Below the pieces are notes generated by a model. The model was given only the letters and a program-made list of their open reading frames with translations, did not search any database and was not told the DNA's origin. A stretch of 64,000 nucleotides of DNA, from NCBI GenBank assembly GCA_013334865.1, contig JAAXWS010000006.1, positions 7,306 through 71,305 of the forward strand. The letters run 5' to 3'. The position numbers and the translations under genes were made by a program. Numbering within the stretch: position 1 is the first letter of the stretch; every line of letters starts with the position of its first letter. The DNA is from Chlorobiaceae bacterium (GTDB taxonomy: Bacteria > Bacteroidota > Chlorobiia > Chlorobiales > Chlorobiaceae). This document shows, piece by piece, positions 45,827 to 55,574 of the stretch.

Positions 45827-46248
45827 CTGTTATTTCAATTATCTGGGACAACAACTCTCTTTCCCCGGACAGATCCAGATGTTTTGCAACTTGTCACCGC
45901 ATTACAGACAGCTCTCGAAGCAATGAAACACAAATCACATATAACAACGGAAGGCTAACACATAAAATAACACAAACACCATTCGGGGCGAATTTTGGCA
46001 TTCATATTAATATCAAGTATTTATATGAAATAACCAACCGGCATTATGAGGTCAGGAAACCGAAAATGCATACCAATAAAAAACTTACGCCATTCCTATA
46101 CGCGACAGGAACACCTGTACGTTATTCATGTTCGATATTATTTCGGACTGCTTATCAAGCCTTAATTAATCCGCTGAAATACAGGCATTTCTTTTTTTCA
46201 TAGGGAAAAAGAAATACTTTGATTACGAGTAAAGGCAAAGCCGGATCT
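45827..46248. other. AT-rich divergent intergenic region
   Basis: This stretch separates the giant gene (left, minus) from sapC (right, plus) and is visibly far richer in A and T than either gene. It presumably holds the giant gene's promoter on the minus strand, but I could not pick a convincing -35/-10 pair there. A plus-strand reading frame crosses it (45712-46203), starting inside the giant gene. I judge that frame to be non-coding. Confidence 0.5.
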
Positions 46249-46277
46249 TTGAACTATGGGCCAATACACGGTATAAC
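46249..46277 (+). promoter_or_regulatory. Sigma-70-type promoter of the SapC-family gene
   Basis: TTGAAC at 46249-46254 and TATAAC at 46272-46277 are separated by exactly 17 bases, close to the housekeeping consensus. Initiation would fall near 46284, giving a leader of roughly 95 bases before the ATG at 46378. Confidence 0.6.
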
Positions 46278-46377
46278 ATTTCAATCCCCCCTCTGCGCAC
46301 AATAACGAACCATACGCCGACTGCTTACTGTATATATTTCGCGCCCTGCCCATCCAAACCAACAATCAACTAAACTT

Positions 46378-47127
46378 ATGTTCAAGAAAATCGTCCCTCT
46401 GCAGAAAGACCAACACGGAGACCTGAAAATCAAGTCGAACAACTCGTTCCTGTTCGCCTCTAAATTCCATGTTGCCAGCATCATGGCCAACGAATTTTAC
46501 AGGGCGGCATCGACCTACCCGATCGTATTCATCGAAGACGCCACGAAAGACGCATTCATCCCGGTAGTCCTCCTCGGACTCAACCCCCAGCAGAACCTGT
46601 TCGTGAACGATGAAGGCAAATGGGACGCAACCTATGTGCCGGCGATCCTGAGGCGTTATCCTTTTGCTTTGGCTAAAACCGGTGAAGAGGACCGTTACAC
46701 GGTCTGCATCGATGAAGAGAGCGACTTCTTCTCGAAGGAAGAGGGCGAGGCACTTTTCGACGAGTCCGGCAACCCGCAGCAGCTACTTGAGAACGTCAAG
46801 CTGTTCCTCGGAAGCCTCCATCAGATGGAAGCCCTCACCAAACAGTTCAGCGACACGCTGAAAGAGCATAACATGCTGGCTCCGCTGAACATGAAAGTCA
46901 AGCAGTCGGATGCCGTGCAGAACATCACCGGCGCATATGCCGTGAACGAGCAGCGGCTGAACAACCTGAGCGACGAGACGTTCCTGGAACTTCGCAAGAA
47001 GAACATGCTGCCGCTGATCTACAGCCACCTCACCTCGCTCACCCAGATCGAGCGACTGGTACAGCTCAAAGACAAGACGATTTCCAAGGAAAAGACCCTG
47101 CCCATCCAGAAAGATTCCGTGGAATAA
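46378..47127 (+). CDS. SapC-family protein
   Basis: This 249-residue protein starts MFKKIVPLQKDQHGDLKI and contains the conserved SapC core: HVASIMANEFYRAASTYPIV, LGLNPQQNLFVN, YVPAILRRYPFAL and the acidic DEESDFFS. SapC (PF07277) was named for a gene in the Campylobacter fetus S-layer (sap) region. The molecular role in most bacteria is unknown and no signal peptide or membrane segment is seen, so the protein should be cytoplasmic. Length matches the family (about 250). It is transcribed divergently from the giant surface-protein gene, has its own promoter and ends at a strong terminator. A link to export or assembly of the giant protein is tempting but unproven. There is no Shine-Dalgarno of note upstream of the ATG. 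Confidence 0.9.
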   Translation: MFKKIVPLQKDQHGDLKIKSNNSFLFASKFHVASIMANEFYRAASTYPIVFIEDATKDAFIPVVLLGLNPQQNLFVNDEGKWDATYVPAILRRYPFALAKTGEEDRYTVCIDEESDFFSKEEGEALFDESGNPQQLLENVKLFLGSLHQMEALTKQFSDTLKEHNMLAPLNMKVKQSDAVQNITGAYAVNEQRLNNLSDETFLELRKKNMLPLIYSHLTSLTQIERLVQLKDKTISKEKTLPIQKDSVE

Positions 47128-47150
47128 ACTCTTCCCTCTCTACAACTCCA

Positions 47151-47188
47151 AGGCATGCCTGATCAAAACAGGCATGCCTTTCTTTTTT
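47151..47188 (+). terminator. Rho-independent terminator after the SapC-family gene
   Basis: An 11-bp perfect stem (AGGCATGCCTG / CAGGCATGCCT) with the 7-base loop ATCAAAA is followed by TTCTTTTTT. It begins 24 bases after the stop codon. Confidence 0.92.
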
Positions 47189-47385
47189 CCCTGCCTTTCC
47201 CGCTCTCCGTATCCAAATCACCCCGCCATTAAATTTTGGAAAAATAGAACCGATTGGAGTATATTCGAATCCTTCCCGATCAACGGCAAGATGGGCCACG
47301 GCTCACCCCGGCGAGTTCGTCTGGCCGGTAATCTGAAGGGTTTCCCGGAAGCAACAAGCCGTTGTCTTCTGGAAGACAAGCACTT

Positions 47386-47474
<89 letters not shown>

Positions 47475-47598
47475 CCAGGCAGTCCAGTCTCAGGACGAAA
47501 CAAACAGATCCCACGCAAGAAGCCCGCACCATGCGGGCTTTCGTGTTTGTGCTGTCGTCTGAGAATCAGTTCCCGCCCGTTTCAGGTCTCTCCGGCCA
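47475..47598 (+). repeat. 124-bp direct repeat, copy 1 (just after tRNA-Ser)
   Basis: Aligned without gaps to 49156-49279, the two copies differ at about 15 of 124 positions, counted by eye. This copy begins 3 bases after the tRNA. The shared part includes a hairpin common to both copies. The repeats bracket the Fic gene. They could be remnants of an insertion beside the tRNA or copies of a dispersed intergenic element. Confidence 0.85.
47520..47545 (+). terminator. Terminator-like hairpin after tRNA-Ser
   Basis: A 9-bp stem (AAGCCCGCA / TGCGGGCTT) with loop CCA is followed by the moderately T-rich TCGTGTTTGT. It lies about 48 bases past the tRNA and inside the 124-bp repeat. Confidence 0.7.
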
Positions 47599-47778
47599 CC
47601 CCAGTCCCTAACGCTATTCTCACTAATAAAATAACGGACTCGAAAGCCGCCTGCAGGGCTGCCATCGATTCGGGGATTTCGGTCAGGTGGCAATGGAACA
47701 TGTTTGAACGATAATCTTTTCTGGGTGCGCCGTAAAGGAAATGGAACCAGGAATAACGTCGCTATATCATAAGGACGG

Positions 47779-48843
47779 TTATGACAGATGCATCGCCCCT
47801 GGCTCGTACCACACGCCACGCCCTCGGCCATGCTGTGTCAGATGGCCTTGTCCGGCCAGGTTCCGGAAGTGCAGCTTCAAGGTGTTGCGACTCGCGCCGG
47901 TCAGCCTGACCGCCGCACTGATCGTGATTCGCCCGTGTTCCCTGGCAAACCCGACGATCTGCAACGAGAGTTCCGGCAACGACCCCATGGCGATCTTTTC
48001 CCGCTCGATTTTCTTTTCGAGACGGGGGACCTGTTCAGCCAGCGAACGCAGAAAAAACACGAGCCACGGCTGCCAGTCGGCGGCCTCGGTCCGGATCGTG
48101 CCCTGGGTCTGCCGTAACGCCAGATAGTAGTCCTCATTGTTGATCTCGATGACGCTTTCCAGTGAACTGTAGGGTACGTAGGCGTAGCCCGCCTGAAGCA
48201 GCAGCAGGTTGGTCAATACACGACTGAGCCTGCCATTGCAATCCTGGAACGGGTGGATTTCCAGAAAGACCACCACAAAGACGCCGATGATCAGCAGGGG
48301 GTGCAGTTGCGCTTTCCCTCGTTCGTCTTTCACCCACTCGACCAGTTCAGCCATCAGGACGGGAGTGTCGAAGGGTGAGGCTGTCTCGAACACGATGCCG
48401 ATTTGCCGGCCATGTTCATCGAAAGCCGCGACGCTGTTCGGATGGGTCTTGTATTGCCCCCGGTGCCGGGTATCCTTCTCGCTGTGGCCCAGCAGGATCT
48501 GGTGCAACTGCTTGATGTGGTTCTCGTTGAACGGGATATCCTGCCACGATCCGAAAACAAGATCCATCAGCTCCGCGTAACCGGCGACCTCCTGTTCGTC
48601 ACGCGTTTCGAAAGTTTTTATCGCAAGGTTGGAAAGCAATTTCTCCACCTCACGATCGGACAGCCGACTGCCTTCGATGCGGGTCGACGATCCGATGCTT
48701 TCGATGGTGGCCACGCGGCGCAAGGCCGCAAGGCGGTCAGGGGCGAGCATGCCCAACGCGCGCCATGCACCTTTGAACTCATCGATCCGGGCAATCAGGT
48801 TCAGGATTTCCGGAGTGATCTGCAGTTTGTCTGTTCGAAGCAT
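47779..48843 (-). CDS. Fic-domain protein with N-terminal inhibitory motif and winged-helix tail
   Basis: I place the start at the ATG at 48843 (MLRTDKLQITPEIL, 354 residues). A frame upstream to 48909 exists but its first 22 residues are not Fic-like. The Fic motif is H197-PFQDCNGRLSR, with catalytic His197, Asp201, Asn203 and Arg205; a Cys stands where most family members have Gly or Ala. Residues 53-58 (STRIEG) match the inhibitory [S/T]xxxE[G/N] helix, so the enzyme should be self-inhibited in cis. The beta-flap is near residues 129-150 (GQYKTHPNSV). The last 70 residues look like a winged helix (ISAAVRLTGASRNTLKLHF), suggesting DNA binding or autoregulation. Fic proteins transfer AMP or related groups to hydroxyl side chains; the target here is unknown. 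The gene is monocistronic between two 124-bp repeats. Confidence 0.9.
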   Translation of the reverse strand: MLRTDKLQITPEILNLIARIDEFKGAWRALGMLAPDRLAALRRVATIESIGSSTRIEGSRLSDREVEKLLSNLAIKTFETRDEQEVAGYAELMDLVFGSWQDIPFNENHIKQLHQILLGHSEKDTRHRGQYKTHPNSVAAFDEHGRQIGIVFETASPFDTPVLMAELVEWVKDERGKAQLHPLLIIGVFVVVFLEIHPFQDCNGRLSRVLTNLLLLQAGYAYVPYSSLESVIEINNEDYYLALRQTQGTIRTEAADWQPWLVFFLRSLAEQVPRLEKKIEREKIAMGSLPELSLQIVGFAREHGRITISAAVRLTGASRNTLKLHFRNLAGQGHLTQHGRGRGVWYEPGAMHLS

Positions 48844-48870
48844 AACCCAATAATACACCCAATTACACCC
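48844..48870 (-). promoter_or_regulatory. Iterated ACCC/GGGT motifs directly upstream of the Fic gene
   Basis: Three ACCC cores start at 48845, 48857 and 48867 (plus-strand reading), two of them as ACCCAA, with TAAT/ATTA flanks and spacings of 12 and 10 bases, about one helical turn. They touch the start codon where a ribosome-binding site would normally be. Such iterons could be an operator for the protein's own winged helix. No other evidence supports this. Confidence 0.3.
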
Positions 48871-49155
48871 GATTCCAACTGGGGAATCTTTTTGGGTTTC
48901 GCGATCCAATCCAAACGGTTTGGCTGCCTCTGAAGCCCAGATCTACGGGAGGTCCCTGATACTGGCATTTTCGTGAGCGGAAAAACTGGGAAAGCGTAAT
49001 TCTGCCAACACTCATCCAGAACCCTATACAGCTGTCGGTAACCTCGTGCAATTGCTCACCGGTTTACGAACGTGATCAACGCTTCTGCCTGCGGTTGTTG
49101 GAAAAATATCCGCCAAAAATATTTGGTGGTAGCTATGGTGGTATTTCCGAAAACG
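48871..49155. other. Intergenic stretch upstream of the Fic gene
   Basis: I see no convincing gene, RNA or terminator here. Short frames (for example 48863-49051, minus) lack conserved features and start signals. The region presumably contains the Fic promoter. Confidence 0.4.
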
Positions 49156-49279
49156 CCAGGTAGTCCAGCCTCTGAACGAAACGAACAGACCCTACGTAAG
49201 AAGCCCGCACCATGCGGGCTTTCGTGTTCCTGCTGTCGTTTGAGAATCATTTTCCGCCCGTATCAGGGCTCTCCGGCCA
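49156..49279 (+). repeat. 124-bp direct repeat, copy 2
   Basis: This is the ungapped partner of 47475-47598, about 88 percent identical by eye. It includes the same hairpin at 49201-49221. There is no tRNA gene next to this copy, and the tRNA 3' end is not duplicated with it, which argues against a simple att-site pair. Confidence 0.85.
49201..49230. terminator. Second copy of the AAGCCCGCA hairpin
   Basis: The stem AAGCCCGCA / TGCGGGCTT with loop CCA is identical to the copy behind tRNA-Ser. Being symmetrical, it could help end transcription of the minus-strand autotransporter gene that stops at 49420. Confidence 0.45.
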
Positions 49280-49419
49280 GCTGGTGGCACATCCGCCCCG
49301 CATCAGCAGAGGTTCTGCATTGTCAATCGAAAGCAGAGGCATCGCATTGCACATGAAATATCCGGGAAAAGTGAAAAGGATGTCCCCGTGTTTCATGTTT
49401 TCCTGGCTTCAGGAGCCAA

Positions 49420-51591
<2,172 letters not shown>

Positions 51592-51600
51592 TCACCCGGA

Positions 51601-54261
51601 TCACTCCTGCCCGAGGGTACGGTTCAGATCCCAATTGTATGGCAGATAGCGGATCCGCAGCTTTTCCCTTCCGACCTGCCGTATTGTGTCCCGAATTTCA
51701 TCTTCGGCAAATTGCAGTATGAAGTCGAGCACCGCCTCCTGCGAGGAACCGAAATCGGCTGCATACCACTGAAAGATTTTCGACAGTCCGATCTCCTGTT
51801 TTTCGAGATTCAGCAGCACTCCCCGTCGGTTGATGAAGCTTCTTGCGGCGATATCGAGTTGAAGATCGATCCTTTCCGGATCATAAAACTCTATTGGCGG
51901 GCAGGAACTTGATGCGCAGACGAGCGCGAAGTGTATTCGTGGATCGAATTCCCGTACGCAGAAGCGGAGACGTGGGTCCTCAGAGCCGAACGGCCTGACG
52001 GGGAAGACTGGATGAGGCCGGTTTTTCCTCAGGATACCGTGTTCGATGTCGTCCGCCGAAAAGAATGTGCTTCCGATCTCGTAGCCGATCCTGCCGAAAA
52101 AATTGACGATTTCAAGTACCGAACGGCGGATGTCGAGTGCGATAACGCCGTGGATGATCAGGATGTTGTAGAGGTTGATCCAGAACGCTTTCTTTTGACG
52201 GTCGGTGACAAGGGTGGCCGGGTCGAAACCCCTGAGACCGGAAGCGAGGTTCCGGTAGTGGCTGAAGCTTTCGGATCTTTTCATGGCTCCATAGTCGACA
52301 CGCCCGATCCGGGTATTGAAAAACGCACCCTGCAGACGCCCCAGACTCTTTTTCAGCTCGACATCTATTCCTGCGCCAGGTGGAGGGTTTGTTTCCGGAT
52401 CGCTGTTCAGCGTGATCTGGAGAGGAATCAACTTCTGCAGCCATTGCATCAGCGAAAGCCCGGTATCCTGCGCTTCGGCAGGCGCCTTGCCGGCAAGCAG
52501 CGCAGCAACGGCATTGATGTACCCGATGTGACTGAATGCCTGGGGGAAATTGCCGAGCATTTCGCCCCGTTTCTGGTCGTACTCCTCAGAAAAAAGGCCG
52601 AGGTCGTTTGAGGAGCGCATGGTCCGGGCGATAAGCATTTCAGCCTCCTCGATCCTGCCGGAAAGGGCGAGGCACTCGATAAGCCAGAAATTGCAGAGCA
52701 CGAATCCGCCCTCCTCCCCCTCGAGCCCGTCTTCGGCGAGGTACCTCCTGACGAACCCATCCTGGAGCAGGTTTTTCATGCAGGCATCGATCGTCCCCTG
52801 TATCCGGCTGTCGGATACAGGCAGGAAATTGACCAGGGGAAGCAGCAGGAGGCTGGCATCAAGCTGGTCGGAACCATACCGCTGGACGAAGCTGTTCCGG
52901 TCAGCACTGAAGCCATGGGCAAAAACTTCGGTCCTGATGGCCTCGAGCTCCCTTGACCACCGTTCGAGCGGGGCGCTGAAGCCGTAGCGGCGCGCGATGG
53001 TGACCCCACGGTCGAGCGCCACCCAGCACATCACCTTCGAATAGACGAAGTGGTGCGGGCCGTTGCGCACCTCCCAGATGCCGTCGTCCGGCTTGCGCCA
53101 GTTCTCGAAGGCCATTTCACAGATGTCCCTGAAAAAGGGCCATAACGTCTCATCGATCCGGCCTGCATAGTCGGAAAGCCGCAGCGCCGCATCCATGACC
53201 TCGCCGTAGATATCCCATTGGTTCTGGCCTGATGCCGCATTTCCCGTCCTGACCGGCGTTGAGCCGCGGTATCCCTTCAGGTGTGTCAGCGCCTGCTCTT
53301 CGACCGCCTCTTCCCCCCGGATGGAGTACATGATCTGCAGGTTACGGCTGCCGTGCTCCATGTAGGTTGCATGAAGCCAGTGGATGAAACTGTCAGCTTC
53401 ATTGACGTGGCCGAGGGAGAAGAAGGCCTTGAGGGTGAACGATGCGTCGCGCAGCCAGGTGAAACGGTAATCCCAGTTGCGCTCACCGCCGACCGTTTCA
53501 GGCAGCGACGTTGTGGCTGCCGCCGCGATGGCGCCCGTAGGCCTGATGGTGAGCAGTTTGAGGGCAAGGAGGGATCGGTGGATGAGCGGGGTGAACTCGC
53601 CAAGCCAGACGCATCGCTCCCCGATGCAGAAACGCATCCACTCATCCCAGAAGCTTCTGGTGGTTTCGAAGGGACAGTCCGGAGTTTCCTGCGGTGGCTC
53701 GGCAAGCAGGTCTACATGCGCCTCCTCTCCTTCGGCAAGTTCGAAGGTCAGCCGGAGCGTGTCGCTTCCTGTCCCCTGCTCCCGGTATTCAGGACCGGCG
53801 AAGTGCAGGTAGAGGCTCAGATCGCCAGTCGCAACCGTGAAGCACTCCTTATCCTTCAGGATTACCGGCCTTATCCTGGCGTAGTCAGGTCGCGGAGCGT
53901 AGGTCAGCTCGAGCTTCATGCGTCCATCGAGGGCTTTGATGCATCGATGGATTCCCGTCGGCAGGAGATTTTCCCTTGTGTTTTCGACGGGCATGAAGTC
54001 GAGAAGCTGCACAAGCCCGGTCGTTGTATAGAACGTGCAGGAAAGGATGTTGGTATCAGGAATGTACTCCCGGGTCGAGGTGAATTCCCCTGACGGCTGT
54101 ATGGAGAAGAACCCGCCGATCTCGTCATCGAGCAGCGCCGCGAAAACCGTGGGGGAATCGATCCATGGCAAGGAGCAGTAGTCGATCGAACCTTTACCGG
54201 AGACCAGCGCAGCAGACCGCATGTTTCCGATCAGCCCGTAATCAGAGATGTTCAGGTACAT
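51601..54261 (-). CDS. GH15-family glucoamylase/trehalase-like enzyme fused to DUF547
   Basis: The start is set at the ATG at 54261 (MYLNISDYGLIGNMRSAALV, 886 residues), preceded by GGGGAA at suitable spacing. A longer frame to 54501 adds 80 unconserved residues. Residues 1-250 are the beta-sandwich of GH15 trehalase-like proteins (GSIDYCSLPWIDSPTVFAAL). Residues about 250-610 are the (alpha/alpha)6 barrel: GERNWDYRFTWLRDASFTL, NQWDIYGEVMDA and the acid-bearing DDGIWEVRNGPHHFVYSKV. The two Glu residues match the expected catalytic pair. Residues about 650-886 are DUF547 (KKAFWINLYNILIIHGVI, ALVCASSSCPP). There is no signal peptide, so it should act in the cytoplasm on trehalose or an alpha-glucan. 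The substrate cannot be told from sequence. DUF547 is of unknown function. It lies 138 bp upstream of the ubiquitin autotransporter gene on the same strand. Confidence 0.9.
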   Translation of the reverse strand: MYLNISDYGLIGNMRSAALVSGKGSIDYCSLPWIDSPTVFAALLDDEIGGFFSIQPSGEFTSTREYIPDTNILSCTFYTTTGLVQLLDFMPVENTRENLLPTGIHRCIKALDGRMKLELTYAPRPDYARIRPVILKDKECFTVATGDLSLYLHFAGPEYREQGTGSDTLRLTFELAEGEEAHVDLLAEPPQETPDCPFETTRSFWDEWMRFCIGERCVWLGEFTPLIHRSLLALKLLTIRPTGAIAAAATTSLPETVGGERNWDYRFTWLRDASFTLKAFFSLGHVNEADSFIHWLHATYMEHGSRNLQIMYSIRGEEAVEEQALTHLKGYRGSTPVRTGNAASGQNQWDIYGEVMDAALRLSDYAGRIDETLWPFFRDICEMAFENWRKPDDGIWEVRNGPHHFVYSKVMCWVALDRGVTIARRYGFSAPLERWSRELEAIRTEVFAHGFSADRNSFVQRYGSDQLDASLLLLPLVNFLPVSDSRIQGTIDACMKNLLQDGFVRRYLAEDGLEGEEGGFVLCNFWLIECLALSGRIEEAEMLIARTMRSSNDLGLFSEEYDQKRGEMLGNFPQAFSHIGYINAVAALLAGKAPAEAQDTGLSLMQWLQKLIPLQITLNSDPETNPPPGAGIDVELKKSLGRLQGAFFNTRIGRVDYGAMKRSESFSHYRNLASGLRGFDPATLVTDRQKKAFWINLYNILIIHGVIALDIRRSVLEIVNFFGRIGYEIGSTFFSADDIEHGILRKNRPHPVFPVRPFGSEDPRLRFCVREFDPRIHFALVCASSSCPPIEFYDPERIDLQLDIAARSFINRRGVLLNLEKQEIGLSKIFQWYAADFGSSQEAVLDFILQFAEDEIRDTIRQVGREKLRIRYLPYNWDLNRTLGQE

Positions 54262-54626
54262 GATTGTTCCCCGGTTAGAGAGGTGGCTGAAGGAGGCCGG
54301 TAATCCCTGTCGTTGAGAGCCACCTCGTCCATGTTCTTCCAAAACCCGGATGTTTTTCCATGCCTCCCCGTTGCCTTTGGCAGCTGCCATCCGGGACCAT
54401 TTCATCGCATCTGGCAGCATCCTGTGTCCGCCGTGCGACCTTTTCAGGTTATCGGATCCGTCAAAGCCAGCAACAGTGCTGCCAGAATACCTGGCATGCA
54501 ACGTTTCATGCGGGTTATGGCTTGCCCATTATCCGCCAGGGATCACCGCCTGAAAGTGGCAGTCGGCTTCTCGATCTGACAGCAGAAAAGCATGCCTCTG
54601 TACATCTGCATTGACAACAAAGGTCA
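54262..54626. other. Intergenic stretch upstream of the GH15 gene
   Basis: No gene is supported here. Frames on both strands exist but look random, including the upstream extension of the GH15 frame to 54501. It probably carries the GH15 promoter, though I could not identify a convincing one. Confidence 0.4.
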
Positions 54627-54779
54627 ATGCGGTTTACAGCTATGGAACCGACAAAACGGGTAATACTGGCGTCAATTGTGGAAAACATTCGACAAATGGC
54701 TGCTGAGGTCACCGCCTTGACCGGGGAAAAGCACTGGCGGATGATCGAAGCGGCGCCCGGGGGATACTCTGCAATGTAA
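54627..54779 (+). CDS. Possible small protein of 50 residues
   Basis: This ATG-to-TAA frame reads as a plausible small helical protein: MRFTAMEPTKRVILASIVEN, then IRQMAAEVTALTGEKHWRMI and a short tail EAAPGGYSAM. The composition is much more protein-like than other frames nearby. An AAAGG lies a few bases before the ATG. An alternative start is at 54642 (MEPTKR). An inverted repeat follows the stop at once. I do not recognise the family, and without homologues this may be chance. Confidence 0.35.
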   Translation: MRFTAMEPTKRVILASIVENIRQMAAEVTALTGEKHWRMIEAAPGGYSAM

Positions 54780-54780
54780 A

Positions 54781-54808
54781 GCCGGGAGAAATCATAAATG
54801 TTCCCGGC
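54781..54808. repeat. Inverted repeat after the possible small ORF
   Basis: GCCGGGA (54781-54787) and TCCCGGC (54802-54808) form a 7-bp GC-rich stem around a 14-base loop. No T-run follows on the plus strand, so a terminator role is doubtful. Confidence 0.35.
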
Positions 54809-55190
54809 CCAAAAGAAACCGCCCCGCTCTTTCGGCCATATGCAGCCAGCGGCCAGCTGTCATGGTCATTGACCGGAGCCGACGTCCAGATAACGCCAAA
54901 ACCGGGACATCCGGCACGGCGGTCCTTTGGCACATGAACGTCATCCCCGGTCCTGGCCGCATCGATCGACGTGAAGTTCACCGTTACGGTGAAGTTGTCA
55001 GGGGGGAATGAGAGGCTTGGAAATGTGTGCAGTAATATGTATCAATATCATGTTAAGGTCATCTCCCGTTATTGCGGTGAGCCCGATGAACTAACCGGAG
55101 CTCGCAGCAATATGGCCCGGATGAGCTTGATGAAACAGGATAGTTTCAGGCTTGTTTTTTTTGACCTTATACCGGAAAGGGTTCCATTAC
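54809..55190. other. Intergenic stretch before the XRE gene
   Basis: Frames such as 54709-54981 (minus) and 54971-55216 (plus) show no recognisable motif, start signal or repeat. I see no RNA gene. The segment presumably contains the XRE promoter. Confidence 0.35.
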
Positions 55191-55436
55191 ATGCAACCAA
55201 GCTCGATACAGACTGAAAAGAACCCCGCGGTGCAACTGGGGCTCAATATCCGTTTGGCGAGAGTCAGGGCCGGCTATTCCCGTGAAACGCTATCGGAACT
55301 CAGCGGGCTGTCGATGACCTACATCGGTATCGTCGAGCGGGGGCTGAAAAACATCACCATCCTCAACTGCCAGAAACTGGCGCTGGCACTCGGTACAAAC
55401 ATTTGCGATCTGCTCGAGGGCGTATTCGATTCCTGA
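55191..55436 (+). CDS. Small XRE-family (Cro/CI-type) transcriptional regulator
   Basis: The start chosen is the ATG at 55191 (MQPSSIQTEKNPAVQLGLNI, 81 residues), preceded by GGAAAGG about 10 bases upstream. The frame extends to 55152, but those residues are not conserved-looking. Residues about 15-75 form a single helix-turn-helix domain: LGLNIRLARVRAGYSRETLS, LSGLSMTYIGIVERGLKNIT and LALALGTNICDLLEG. This is the classic lambda-repressor-like five-helix fold with nothing added, as in small controllers of mobile elements, restriction systems or toxin pairs. No partner toxin or methylase gene lies next to it. The target operator is unknown. Confidence 0.85.
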   Translation: MQPSSIQTEKNPAVQLGLNIRLARVRAGYSRETLSELSGLSMTYIGIVERGLKNITILNCQKLALALGTNICDLLEGVFDS

Positions 55437-55574
55437 GCAATTCACTCGATGACTCCTGCCGCCAGAAACCCTTGTAATCACTGACCCTTCAGCATCGCCC
55501 CATAAAAAGGCCAGGGAACAACAGGAAAATCCAAATCACTCGCCGTCATTTCAGGAAGGATCCGGGACTTGGGT

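Noticed and set aside
45712-46203. Plus-strand frame of 163 codons crossing the giant gene's start
   Set aside because: It begins inside the giant gene, changes abruptly to AT-rich codons and shows no motif. It overlaps the divergent promoter region.
47475-49279. Interpretation of the 124-bp repeats as attL/attR of an integrated element
   Set aside because: There is no integrase, the tRNA 3' end is not duplicated at copy 2, and the copies are about 12 percent diverged. They are kept only as direct repeats of unknown origin.
54709-54981. Minus-strand frame of 90 codons
   Set aside because: No recognisable motif, no ribosome-binding site, and it overlaps the more plausible small plus-strand frame.
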